NCBI GenBank assembly: GCA_029858545.1
Contig: JAOUFA010000001.1
Coordinates: 1-39,439 of the forward strand
Direction: 5' to 3'
Length of the DNA stretch: 39,439 bases
DNA from: Betaproteobacteria bacterium
Lineage (GTDB): Bacteria > Pseudomonadota > Gammaproteobacteria > Burkholderiales > SG8-39
Shown here: piece after piece, positions 25,388 to 33,807 of the stretch
How positions within the stretch are numbered: position 1 is the stretch's first letter
Layout: every line of letters begins with the position of its first letter
Translations under genes and position numbers: made by a program
Notes under the pieces: model-generated
What the model was told of the DNA's origin: nothing
Databases searched by the model: none
What the model saw: the letters and a program-made list of their open reading frames with translations, nothing else

Positions 25388-26462
25388 GTGCCGGGGGATA
25401 TCGGTCAGCTACGGCCGCCATCAGGCGCTCGCCGATGTGGCGCTGCAGGTCGCGCCCGGCGAGATCACCGCCATTCTCGGCGCCAACGGGGCGGGCAAGA
25501 CCACCCTGCTGAACACGATCGCGGGCCTGGTGCCGGGCGCGGGCGACGTCGCACTCGACGGGCGCTCGCTGCGCGGCCTGCCCCCGCACCTGATCGTCGA
25601 AGCCGGAGTGGCGCTGGTTCCGGAGGGTCGGCGCATTTTCGGCGACCTGTCCGTGATGGAAAACCTGCTGCTGGGCGCCTACGCAAAGCGCGCGCGGGCC
25701 TTCGAGCGCGAGGGCCTCGATCGGATATTCGCGCTCTTTCCCAAACTCGACGAGCGCAGGCGGCAGCTCGCACGGACCATGAGCGGCGGCGAGCAGCAGA
25801 TGGTCGCGATCGCGCGGGCGATGATGTCCTCGCCCAGGATCCTGATGCTGGATGAGCCCTCGCTCGGGCTCTCGCCGTTGCTGTGCGCAGAGCTCTTCCG
25901 GGCGCTGGTGCAGGTGCGCAAGACCGGCGTGGGCATCCTGCTCGTCGAGCAGAACGCGCGGCAGGCGCTGGCGATCGCCGACCGCGGCTACCTGCTCGAG
26001 AACGGCCGCATCGTGGGCGCGGACCTGGCCGCGAACCTGATGCAGGATGCCGCCGTGCAGAGGGCCTATCTGGGCGGTGCTGCCGCAGTCTCCGCGGCGG
26101 CGCCCGTGCCGGGCGCGGGGCTGCCGCAGCAGCCGGAGCAGCTGCCGGCTGCCGCATCATCGGTGCGCAGCGCGCCGCCGCAGGCGTTTGCGCCGCGGCC
26201 CGCGCCGGAGATCGACCTGCTCATCGACGGCTCGCTCGATGCGCTGGTGCGCAACGCGGCGGACATCCAGACCGAGCATGTGCGCACGGTGCGCGACGCG
26301 CGCCTGGTGCGCAAATCACCGGGCGGGGCGGCGGCCGGGGCGGGATCCCGCCCGGCTCCCAGGGTGCGCGCCGCGGCGCGCGCGGCGGATGCGTCGTTGC
26401 TGGAGGCGATCGCGAAGATCGAGGCGGCGGCGCAGGCTGCGGCCAGACACGGGAAACGGTAG
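25380..26462 (+). CDS. livF: ABC transporter ATP-binding protein LivF with long C-terminal extension
   Basis: 360 residues, against about 235 for typical LivF. Residues 1-232 are a standard LivF ATPase: Walker A GANGAGKTT (34-42), signature MSGGEQQ (134-140), Walker B ILMLDEPS (154-161), and the usual end VQRAYLGG. Residues 233-360 are extra: a Pro/Ala/Gln-rich linker, a short acidic-hydrophobic block (PEIDLLIDGSLDALVRNAAD, near 276-295), a basic patch, and a final Ala/Glu-rich helix. Codon usage stays GC-rich and in frame, so this looks like a real extension rather than a read-through artefact. Its role is unknown; it could bind a regulator or another operon product. Start ATG overlaps livG. 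Confidence 0.9.
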   Translation: MLECRGISVSYGRHQALADVALQVAPGEITAILGANGAGKTTLLNTIAGLVPGAGDVALDGRSLRGLPPHLIVEAGVALVPEGRRIFGDLSVMENLLLGAYAKRARAFEREGLDRIFALFPKLDERRRQLARTMSGGEQQMVAIARAMMSSPRILMLDEPSLGLSPLLCAELFRALVQVRKTGVGILLVEQNARQALAIADRGYLLENGRIVGADLAANLMQDAAVQRAYLGGAAAVSAAAPVPGAGLPQQPEQLPAAASSVRSAPPQAFAPRPAPEIDLLIDGSLDALVRNAADIQTEHVRTVRDARLVRKSPGGAAAGAGSRPAPRVRAAARAADASLLEAIAKIEAAAQAAARHGKR

Positions 26463-26489
26463 GTTGTCACAAGGACGGAGGAGGCCGGT

Positions 26490-27947
26490 ATGGCACGAGT
26501 TTTCGAGGGGATGTTCATAGGCGGCCGGTCGCTGTCCACCGGTCAGACGTTCGCCGACCTCAATCCGGCGGACGGTTCGGTGTGGGCGCAGGTCCCGGAC
26601 GGCGGACGGCATGAAGCGCGTGCGGCGATCGAATCCGCAGAGGCGGCCTTTCCAGCCTGGTCGGCGCTGCCGTTCACCCGGCGCGCGCACTACATGATGA
26701 AGATCGCCGAGGTGTTCGAGAAGCGCCGCGCGCAGATCGTGGAGGCGCTGCAGGCCGAGGGCGGCGGCTGGTTCGGAAAGGGCATGTTCGAAACCGGCTA
26801 CGTGCCGGAGATCTTCCATGCCGCGGCCGCCTCGACCTATACGCCGATCGGCGAGATCATTCCTTCCGAGCACGGCAAGGTCTCGCTCGCCATGCGCCAG
26901 CCGCTCGGCGTGGTCTCGGTCATCAGCCCCTGGAACTTCCCGGTGTTGCTCACCGGCCGCGGCATCGCCTTCGCACTGGCGGCCGGCAACACCGTCGTCC
27001 TGAAACCTTCCGAGGAAACACCCTACTGCGGCGGGCTGCTGTTCGCCGAGGTGTTCGCCGAGGCGGGGGTGCCCGACGGCGTGCTGAACGTCGTCACCTG
27101 CTCGCGCACCAACGTGCTTCCGGTCGGTCAGGAGCTGATCGACAATCCGCGGGTGAAAGGGGTCTCCTTCACCGGCTCGACGGCGGTCGGCCGCCAGATC
27201 GCGGCGCGCGCCGGTGCCCATCTGAAGAAATGCTGCGTCGAGCTCGGCGGCAAGGATTCGCTCATCGTCTGCGAGGACGCCGATCTCGAGCGTGCGAGCG
27301 CGGCGGCGAATTTCGGCAGCTTCATGCACCAGGGCCAGATCTGCATGTCGGTCGAAAAGGTGCTGGTGCACGAGAGCGTGTACGACGAATTCCTGCGGCG
27401 CTTCATCGAGCGCGCCGCGCGGCTGAAGGTCGGCGATCCGCGGGACAAGTCGAACATCATCGGTCCGCTGATCAACGACAAGCAGGCCGCCAAGGTGAAG
27501 GAGCAGATCGACGACGCGGTGGCGCGCGGCGCGAAGGTCGTGCTCGGCGGCAAGGTCACCGGCCGCTTCGTCGAGCCGACCATCCTCACCGGTGTCACGC
27601 CGGACATGAAGGTCTACCAGGACGAGACCTTCGGGCCGGTCGTGCCGGTGATTCCCTTCCGCAACGACGCCGAGGCCATCGCGATCGCCAACGACACCGA
27701 GTACGGCCTGTCCTCGGGGGTGATCACGCGCGACGAGCAGCGCGGCCTGTCCATCGCGCGACGCCTCGAGACCGGCATGTGCCACATCAACTGCTCGTCG
27801 GTGAACGACGAGCCGCACGCCCCGTTCGGCGGCGCCAAGGCCTCCGGCATGGGGCGCCACGGCGGGCGCTGGGCGACCGAGACGTTTACCGAGACCCGCT
27901 GGATCACGCTCGATCGCGGCGGACGGCCCTATCCACCCATGTTCTAA
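26490..27947 (+). CDS. NAD(P)-dependent aldehyde dehydrogenase (vanillin/benzaldehyde dehydrogenase-like)
   Basis: 485 residues with all ALDH landmarks: PWNFP (147-151), the general base in ELGGK (Glu251), the nucleophile in HQGQIC (Cys285), and ETFGPV with PFGGAKASGMGRHGG near the C-terminus. The pattern, including SPWNFPV and the short N-terminus, is closest to aromatic aldehyde dehydrogenases of the vanillin or benzaldehyde type. It would oxidise an aldehyde to the acid in the cytosol. A strong GGAGGAGG site precedes the ATG, 27 bases after livF, so it belongs to the same operon. Confidence 0.88.
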   Translation: MARVFEGMFIGGRSLSTGQTFADLNPADGSVWAQVPDGGRHEARAAIESAEAAFPAWSALPFTRRAHYMMKIAEVFEKRRAQIVEALQAEGGGWFGKGMFETGYVPEIFHAAAASTYTPIGEIIPSEHGKVSLAMRQPLGVVSVISPWNFPVLLTGRGIAFALAAGNTVVLKPSEETPYCGGLLFAEVFAEAGVPDGVLNVVTCSRTNVLPVGQELIDNPRVKGVSFTGSTAVGRQIAARAGAHLKKCCVELGGKDSLIVCEDADLERASAAANFGSFMHQGQICMSVEKVLVHESVYDEFLRRFIERAARLKVGDPRDKSNIIGPLINDKQAAKVKEQIDDAVARGAKVVLGGKVTGRFVEPTILTGVTPDMKVYQDETFGPVVPVIPFRNDAEAIAIANDTEYGLSSGVITRDEQRGLSIARRLETGMCHINCSSVNDEPHAPFGGAKASGMGRHGGRWATETFTETRWITLDRGGRPYPPMF

Positions 27948-27983
27948 CGCGCGCGACCAAGACGCCATCGAGAGGAGAACGAC

Positions 27984-29558
27984 ATGACAAGCGAACTCAC
28001 TATGCTGCTGACGGCACTGGTCGTTGCGGCGATTGCCGTGGTGATCTGGGGGGCCTTCTATCAGCGCGCCTCGCGCGAGACGAGTCTCGTGCGCACCGGG
28101 GTCGGCGGGCGCAAGATCGTGATGGACGGCGGCACCATCGCGCTGCCGTATTTCCACGAAGTGCAGCGCGTGAACATGCAGACGCTGCGCCTGGAGGTGC
28201 GCCGCAGCGCGGAGAGCGCGCTGATCACGAACGACCGCATGCGCGTGGATGTGGGGGCGGAGTTCTATGTCTCCGTCGCGGCGACGCCGGAAGGTGTGGC
28301 GAAGGCGGCGCAGACCCTGGGCAACCGGACCTTCAGCCCCGACAAGCTGCGCGAGCTGATCGACGGCAAGCTGATCGACGCGCTACGATCGGTCGCGGCG
28401 CGCATGACGATGGACGAGTTGCACGAAAACCGCGGCACGTTCGTGAGCGAAGTCGCGCAGGGCCTTGCCGCGTCGCTGGCGCGCAACGGTCTCGAGCTCG
28501 ACTCGGTGTCTCTCACCGCCCTCGACCAGACCCCGTTCAGCGCCCTCGACGAGAACAACGCTTTCAACGCCGTCGGTATGCGTCGCCTCGCGGAAGTCAT
28601 TGCCAACTCGAAGAAGGAGCGCGCGCAGATCGATGCCGAGTCCGAAGTGTCGGTGCGCAAGGCGGCGATGCTCGCCGCCAAGCAGACGCTGCAGATCGAG
28701 CTGGAGGAGCAGGAAGCGGAACTTTCCCAGGTGCAGAAGATCGAGGCCCTGAAGGCGGCGCAGATCGCCGAGGTCATCAAGCGCAAGGCCGAAGGCGAAC
28801 TCGAGGGGGCGCGTGCCCGCATCCAGATGGAGCAGTCCATCCGCGCGGCGGAATTCGCCAGGGAAAAGGGCCTGCTCGAAGCCGATATCGCGCGCGAGCG
28901 CGACCGTGCGGCGGCGGATCTCGTGCGCGCGGAGTCGGTGCGTGCGACCGAGGCCATTGCCACGGCCAAACAGGTGGCGGAGGCCGAGCGCCGCAAGGAG
29001 ATCGCGCTGCTCGCCGCACGCCAGGACAGCGAGATCGTGGCGATGCGCCTGCGCATGCAGGCGGCGGCGGAGAAGGACGCCGCGCTCGACCGCGCCAGGG
29101 CACGGCTGGAGGATGCGCGTGCGGACGCCGACGCGACGGAAATCCGCGCCGCCGCCCGGCGCAAGGAGCAGCTCGCGCAGGCGGAGGGCCAGCGCGCCAT
29201 CATCGACGCGGAAAACAAGATCGACCGCCATATCGTGGCGATGAAGGTGGATCTGGCGCGGCTCGAGGCCCTGCCCAGGATCGTGGCCGAGATGGTGAAG
29301 CCGGCGGAGAAGATCGAATCCATCCGCATCAACCACATGTCCGGGTTCGGCGGCACGCAGGGTGCGGCGGGTGCCAAGCCGCCGCTCAATCAGGCGATCG
29401 ATTCGATCCTCGAGATGGCGGTGCAGCTGCCGGCGCTGCGCATGATCGGCGACGAACTGGCCATGGACCTGGAAGGCGGCGTGGCGAAATTCGCGGCGCG
29501 CGCGTTGGACGGGCGCAAGGATGCGGCGGAGCCCGCGCCGGAGCCGAAGAAGAGTTGA
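27984..29558 (+). CDS. Flotillin-like SPFH-domain membrane scaffold protein
   Basis: 524 residues. One N-terminal membrane helix (about 5-27) is followed by the SPFH/Band-7 domain (about 30-205; ALITNDRMRVDVGAEFYVSV, LRSVAARMTMDELHENR, and the DSVSLTALDQTPFSALDENNAFNA signature). A long Ala/Glu/Arg coiled coil (about 210-430) and a Gly/Pro-rich tail come next. Flotillins (YuaG/FloT type) oligomerise and organise membrane microdomains. A flotillin inside an ABC-importer/aldehyde-dehydrogenase operon is unusual; it may cluster the transporter or protect the membrane from reactive aldehydes (inference). A NfeD partner, common beside flotillins, is absent. Start chosen at the ATG with an AGGAGA site 36 bases after the first aldehyde dehydrogenase. 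Confidence 0.88.
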   Translation: MTSELTMLLTALVVAAIAVVIWGAFYQRASRETSLVRTGVGGRKIVMDGGTIALPYFHEVQRVNMQTLRLEVRRSAESALITNDRMRVDVGAEFYVSVAATPEGVAKAAQTLGNRTFSPDKLRELIDGKLIDALRSVAARMTMDELHENRGTFVSEVAQGLAASLARNGLELDSVSLTALDQTPFSALDENNAFNAVGMRRLAEVIANSKKERAQIDAESEVSVRKAAMLAAKQTLQIELEEQEAELSQVQKIEALKAAQIAEVIKRKAEGELEGARARIQMEQSIRAAEFAREKGLLEADIARERDRAAADLVRAESVRATEAIATAKQVAEAERRKEIALLAARQDSEIVAMRLRMQAAAEKDAALDRARARLEDARADADATEIRAAARRKEQLAQAEGQRAIIDAENKIDRHIVAMKVDLARLEALPRIVAEMVKPAEKIESIRINHMSGFGGTQGAAGAKPPLNQAIDSILEMAVQLPALRMIGDELAMDLEGGVAKFAARALDGRKDAAEPAPEPKKS

Positions 29559-29572
29559 GCCGGGAGAACGCC

Positions 29573-31060
29573 ATGCACCACGGACAGCCCGATATTGCCA
29601 TCACCAATCTGATCATCGACGGGAAGTGGACCGCGGCGCAGGGCGAGAGCCGCTACGACATCTGCAATCCGGCGCGGCCCGACGAGCTGGTCGGCTGCGC
29701 GGCCATGGCCTCGCGCGAGGATGTCGATCGCGCCGTGCGCGCGGCGCACGCGGCCTGGCCGGCGTGGTCGAAGCTCTCGTATGCGCAGCGCGCCGCATAT
29801 CTGAAGCAGATCGCCGACGCGCTGGTGGCCGACCAGGATGAGCTCGCGGCGCGCATCCGGCTGTTCACGCGCGAGCACGGGAAGATCCTCAAGGAATGCG
29901 AAATCGAGATGTCGCGGCTGGGCGACCGGTTTCGCCTTGCCGCCACCTACGCCGATCGCCTGGGCCGCGAAGAACAACTGCCCGGACCGCCGTTCGACAC
30001 CCTGATCGGGCGCCAGGCGCGCGGCGTGGCGGCCCTCATCGTGCCGTGGAACTGGCCGCTTTCGATCCTCGGCGCGAAGCTGCCGCAGGCGCTGCTGGCG
30101 GGGAATACGGCGGTGGTCAAGCTCTCGCCCTACTCTCCGCTCGCGTCGGCCCAGACGATCCGGCGCATGGCGCAAATCGTGCCGCCCGGCGTGATCAACC
30201 TGCTCACCGGCACCACGATCGAGTCGGGCGACGCGCTGGTGTCGCACCCGCTGGTGCGCAAGATCAATTTCACCGGCAGCGTCGAAGTCGGCAAGCACGT
30301 CATGGCCATGGCGGCGCGCAATCTCGCGCACGTCACCCTCGAGCTGGGCGGAAACGATCCCGCCATCGTGCTGGAGGACGCCGAACTCGATGCGGCGACG
30401 ATCCAGCGCATGGTCACCGCGACCTACATGTCCGCCGGCCAGATCTGCATGGCGCTGAAACGCCTGTACGTGCACGAATCGCGCTACGAGGAGCTGGTGA
30501 GCGCCTTCACCGCCGCAACGGCGCGCTACGTGGTCGGGGACGGTCTCGATCCCCGCGTCACCATGGGGCCGGTGAACAACCCGCGTCGTCACGAGGCCAT
30601 GCGCGACATGGTCGCCGAAGCGCGCGCGCGGGGGGCCGAAGTGCGCGAGGTCGGAACGATCGCCGACGAGGGCGTGTTCGCGCGCGGCTACTTCCACCTG
30701 CCGACGGTCGTACTGACCTCCGACCACAGCCTGCGCGTGGTGCGCGAGGAGCAGTTCGCGCCGGTGCTGCCGATTCTCCCCTTCCGCGACGAAGCGGAGG
30801 CGATCCGCCTCGCGAACGATTCGGAGCTTGGGCTGTGTTCGTCGGTCTGGACGCGCGACCGCGAACGCGCGCTGCGGATCGCCCGCCAACTCGAGGCCGG
30901 GTACACCTACCTCAACGGCCACGGCGCGCTCGCGCAGGATTTCCGCGCACCCTTCGGCGGCTTCAAGCAGAGCGGGATCGGCCGCAACCTCGGCTACGAG
31001 GGCGTCCTGGAATTCCAGGAGTACCACAGCGTCTCCGCACCGCAGGGCTGGCTCTTCTAG
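29573..31060 (+). CDS. NAD(P)-dependent aldehyde dehydrogenase, second in operon
   Basis: 495 residues, starting at the ATG at 29573 after a GGGAGA site, 14 bases past the flotillin gene. Landmarks: VPWNWP (157-162), general base in LELGG (Glu257), nucleophile in SAGQIC (Cys292), EEQFAPVLP and FGGFKQSGIGRNLG. The VPWNWPL/FAPVLP pattern resembles lactaldehyde- or succinate-semialdehyde-like members rather than the vanillin type, so the two ALDHs in this operon probably act on different aldehydes or steps. Both active sites are intact. This is the last gene; a hairpin follows at 31081. Confidence 0.88.
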   Translation: MHHGQPDIAITNLIIDGKWTAAQGESRYDICNPARPDELVGCAAMASREDVDRAVRAAHAAWPAWSKLSYAQRAAYLKQIADALVADQDELAARIRLFTREHGKILKECEIEMSRLGDRFRLAATYADRLGREEQLPGPPFDTLIGRQARGVAALIVPWNWPLSILGAKLPQALLAGNTAVVKLSPYSPLASAQTIRRMAQIVPPGVINLLTGTTIESGDALVSHPLVRKINFTGSVEVGKHVMAMAARNLAHVTLELGGNDPAIVLEDAELDAATIQRMVTATYMSAGQICMALKRLYVHESRYEELVSAFTAATARYVVGDGLDPRVTMGPVNNPRRHEAMRDMVAEARARGAEVREVGTIADEGVFARGYFHLPTVVLTSDHSLRVVREEQFAPVLPILPFRDEAEAIRLANDSELGLCSSVWTRDRERALRIARQLEAGYTYLNGHGALAQDFRAPFGGFKQSGIGRNLGYEGVLEFQEYHSVSAPQGWLF

Positions 31061-31080
31061 CCCGGCCTCGATCCGGGCCC

Positions 31081-31115
31081 TGACTCCGGGCCCTGACCTG
31101 CGGGGGTCGGAGTCA
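31081..31115. terminator. Hairpin after the ALDH operon (possible terminator)
   Basis: TGACTCCG (31081-31088) pairs with CGGAGTCA (31108-31115), with an additional inner GACC/GGTC pairing. An upstream GCCCGG/CCGGGC repeat lies at 31060-31078. No T tract follows, so factor-independent termination is doubtful. It lies between convergent reading directions and overlaps the stop codon of the minus-strand remnant. Confidence 0.4.
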
Positions 31116-31625
31116 CGCTGGAGAAGTGTCGAGTGCCATCGGCATTCCGAGGCAGACAGATTTCACCCGGTCCCGCATCTGCGGCGAGTCGGCCGGATGG
31201 CGATAGGCCCGAAACACTTCATTCGAGGAATCGCCGGCGCGAACGGGAGCCATAAACGGATCGACATATTCCCACACGATCTCGCCGGCAGGCGTGATTT
31301 CAAAAAGCCGCCCCCATTGCCCTTCGCAGATGAGTGTATTGCCGCCGGGCAGGCGCTGCGCGCCGCTGATGTGCGGGCTGAAAAATGTATGGGCGAGCCT
31401 GGCACGATTCTCCCATACGATCTTGTGCGTGCGCGGATCGAGTTCGACAACACGGGAGAATGGATTATTCGGCGTGTTGATGCCATTGGCGAACAGCGTG
31501 ATGTTCCCGTTCGGGAGGGGTGCGCAGTCGTGCTGCATTCCGAAGCTGTCGTCGCGGTGCGCCCACTCTAGTTTCCGGGTGCTCTTGTCGATCAGCCCGA
31601 TCGTATTGAGACGGCGAAAGCTGAA
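31113..31625 (-). pseudogene. Arylsulfotransferase-like (ASST family) C-terminal fragment
   Basis: Minus-strand translation shows repeated WEx/NG blades of the arylsulfotransferase beta-propeller family: LNTIGLIDKSTRKLEWAH, MQHDCAPLPNGNI, VVELDPRTHKIVWEN, FFSPHISGAQRLPGGNTLICEG and LFEITPAGEIVWEYV. The natural stop is at 31113. An in-frame stop just upstream of the first recognisable blade and the absence of the N-terminal two thirds, including the signal peptide, show it is truncated. Repeat copy 4 begins about 50 bases beyond its broken end. A PQQ-propeller relative is the alternative, but the SGAQRLPGGNTLICEG signature favours ASST. Confidence 0.75.
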
Positions 31626-31676
31626 TCAGGCCTGCGAGCGCTCGCGTCACATGCGCTTTGTCGAGCTGGCTGTTTC

Positions 31677-31769
31677 GCGCAATGTAGACCGTTCAGGGCG
31701 CGTTCCAGCACGGGATAGTCGCGCGCAGGCAAGCTGTTCAAACTTCGGGGTCGGATTGATTTGCCTATA
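31677..31769 (+). repeat. Dispersed repeat, copy 4 (left part missing)
   Basis: Matches about the last 93 bases of the 164-bp unit, from gcaatgtagaccgttcaggg to ttgatttgcctat. It is closest to copy 3 (cttcggggtcggattgat). The first 70 bases are absent or too diverged to align. Same orientation as all other copies. The broken arylsulfotransferase gene lies on its left. Confidence 0.8.
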
Positions 31770-32368
31770 GTCTTCGCAGCAAGTCGGGTGTTCGGCGCCG
31801 ACTGCTCGCAGCTGGCGAGCTACGAGGTCCCGATTGGTGGACCTTGACCGCCGGCTCGCCCGTGCCGCGGCGCGGCCCCTTCCAGCGGGGCGTCGCCGCC
31901 GCTATGGTGCCGCCCGCGCGCAGGCCAGCCATGCTCGACGCCGGTAGAAGATGAGCTCTCCGCAGCCGGCGCCGACGGGCTCGCAGGCGCCCGCCGTCCT
32001 GCGCCTGAGCGCCATGCGCGTGGGAGCTTGATGGCTTTCGGCGGCGGAGGCTACAGCCCGGAGACGCTTTCGGTGGCGCGGTGCTCGAAGCGCTGCTGGA
32101 GGCCTGATTCGGGGCGCTGATTCAGGCGGATTGATTGCGGCGCGTTGAGGCATGGCAGCGCGTTGATCGATGACGCCGCGGCCATATTCGCCGGATTCTC
32201 GAGCATCGGTGCCGCTGCGTGCGGCGCGAGGTAAGACCGCATCGCGCGCGCTCTAGAGGATCAGGAGTTCTATCGCAGCGTGAGCGCGGGCGGCATCCTG
32301 CGTGTAGAACCGGACGAGGCGCGCGGCCGCGACGGAGCGGACCGCGGAATTCCCCGGCCGCGCGGGCG
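31770..32368. other. Gene-poor segment after repeat copy 4
   Basis: About 600 bases with no recognisable gene. Short plus-strand frames include GADCSQLASYEVPIGGP (ending near 31848), which looks like a protein tail of unknown origin. Another, GGYSPETLSVAR near 32046-32080, would read better as a protein end if one base were restored. Both could be debris of genes broken on the right of repeat copy 4, but I cannot assign families. No promoter or terminator stands out. Confidence 0.3.
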
Positions 32369-33280
32369 TCAGCCCGGCGCGCGCCTTGTACGGCTGGGCA
32401 GAACCACCGTGCCCAGCGAGGCGAGCACGAGCGCCAGCGCGCCGATGTCGCTCGCGCCCGGACGCTCGCCGAGCAGGACCATGCCGGATGCCACGCCGAC
32501 CACCGGCACGGCAAGTATCGAAAGCGAAGCGACACCCGCCGAGGTCAGCCGCACGAGCCTCAGCCACGCCCACTGGCAGAACAGCGCGGCGATGAGCGCG
32601 CTGTAGAAGGCGCCGAACATCGGCCCGGCCGACAGGCCGAACGGATGCAGCGGCCCGCGCTCGAGGAGCAGCGTCGCGGCTAGCAGGGGTACGAAAGCGA
32701 TCAGGCTCATCCAGGCCGTGTACGCGCTCGCCGGCACGTCCACCGCCCATCGCTTCATCAGCACCGTACCGACCGCCCACGACGCCGCGGTACCGAGCAG
32801 GAGGAGCGCGCCGAGCGGGGCTCGACCGACCGCGTGCAGCTCGCCACCGAGCAGGAGCGCCATGCCGGACATGCCGAGGACCAGTCCCGCGAGGCGCCGA
32901 CGCGTGATCGGTTCGCCGAGCAACCAAGCGCCGAGCGGAATGCTCCACACCGGAAAGGTGTAAACGACAATCGCGGCGCGCCCCGAATCGACGAGTCGCA
33001 GGCCGTACGCCATGCTCACGCTCCAGGCAATCGAGTTGAAGAACGCAACGCCCGCGATGCGCGACAGCGCACCGCGCGGCAACGCGAGCCGCGCCCCGCT
33101 GATCCAGGCCGCCGCAAACAACCCGATCGTGCCGACGCCCACCGCGAAGGCGCGAAAGCGCAACGGCGGCATCTCGCTCAAAGCGAGCTTCATGAGCGGC
33201 CAGCTCATGCCCCAACCGAGCACCAACCCGACCAGCAGCCAGATCGCCGCGGCGGGGATCGCGAATCGTGTTCCGCTCAT
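32369..33280 (-). CDS. EamA/DMT-superfamily transporter
   Basis: 303 residues with about ten membrane helices in two halves, the EamA duplication. Typical motifs are LVLGWGMSWPLMKLAL at the start and LSILAVPVVGVASGMVLLGERP near the end, with INxxPV-like GRAAIVVYTFPVWSIPLGAWLLGE in the first half. These proteins export amino acids or other metabolites. The ATG at 33280 is preferred over an upstream frame extension because it gives a normal N-terminus and overlaps the stop of a small upstream ORF (ATGA coupling). Substrate unknown. Confidence 0.88.
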   Translation of the reverse strand: MSGTRFAIPAAAIWLLVGLVLGWGMSWPLMKLALSEMPPLRFRAFAVGVGTIGLFAAAWISGARLALPRGALSRIAGVAFFNSIAWSVSMAYGLRLVDSGRAAIVVYTFPVWSIPLGAWLLGEPITRRRLAGLVLGMSGMALLLGGELHAVGRAPLGALLLLGTAASWAVGTVLMKRWAVDVPASAYTAWMSLIAFVPLLAATLLLERGPLHPFGLSAGPMFGAFYSALIAALFCQWAWLRLVRLTSAGVASLSILAVPVVGVASGMVLLGERPGASDIGALALVLASLGTVVLPSRTRRAPG

Positions 33281-33447
33281 CGCCGGACCGCCACCGTCGC
33301 GGCCGATTCGTGCGCGACCAGGGCGCCGAGCAGATCGCGTCGCGCCACCGCGCCGCACAATGCGCCCGCGAGCTCATCGGCGCACGCAGGCCAGGCAAGT
33401 ATGGCCGGGAGCGGGATCGCAAGACCGGCTGCGGAGATCTGACGCAT
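33277..33447 (-). CDS. Small ORF translationally coupled to the EamA gene
   Basis: 56 codons from an ATG at 33447, preceded by a GAAAGGAAG ribosome site, to a TGA that overlaps the EamA start by the ATGA arrangement. The product begins MRQISAAGLAIPLPAILAW, which looks like a short signal or membrane segment, then ACADELAGALCGAVARRD. I recognise no family. It may be a leader peptide for EamA translation or the decayed start of a former gene. The good ribosome site and exact coupling support expression. Confidence 0.4.
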   Translation of the reverse strand: MRQISAAGLAIPLPAILAWPACADELAGALCGAVARRDLLGALVAHESAATVAVRR

Positions 33448-33807
33448 CGTGCTTCCTTTCGCGGGGGAAGGCGTATACCGGAATACGCAGGGGGCGGCAT
33501 TATGGCGCGGATCGGGTGCGGCGCGCAGACTGTCCGCGCGATCGGGTCCGGCCGCCGCCCCGGTCGACTCACGGGTGAGCTTTCGGCGGCCCGATGCAAA
33601 ACGTAGCGATACCCATTAATACTTGGCGCCCCCATCAACACTTCTGCCGAGGAAGGCGTGCCATCGTGCCTGGGACGAAGCCGAGCGTTTCCTTGACGGC
33701 CCGCGCGCCCGAATTCTTCATCCTGTAATGCGGCGCCGACGGCCTAGCGGGCGATCCGCTGGCCGAGGGCGGCCTGCCGGCGGATCCGGCGGCATAGGTG
33801 AAACGGG
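33448..33807. other. Intergenic region upstream of the EamA unit
   Basis: 360 bases between the histidine-kinase stop and the small ORF, holding no recognisable gene on either strand. It should contain the promoter of the EamA unit. The imperfect palindrome at 33471-33488 is the only site that stands out. The stretch around 33600-33640 is locally AT-richer (acgtagcgatacccattaat), but I cannot place promoter boxes at proper spacing. Confidence 0.35.
33471..33488. promoter_or_regulatory. Palindrome upstream of the EamA unit (possible operator)
   Basis: GCGTAT-N6-ATACGC, centred about 32 bases before the start codon of the small ORF that precedes the EamA gene. Position and symmetry suit a dimeric repressor. 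No regulator gene is adjacent. Confidence 0.4.

Noticed and set aside
27230..29572. N-terminal extension of the second aldehyde dehydrogenase frame upstream of 29573
   Set aside because: The frame is open through the first ALDH and flotillin genes but gives Arg-rich nonsense. The ATG at 29573 with a ribosome site begins a normal ALDH.
32040..32106. Possible histone-deacetylase/AcuC-like tail (GGGGYSPETLSVAR)
   Set aside because: Only a dozen residues look suggestive, a frame correction is needed, and nothing upstream supports it.
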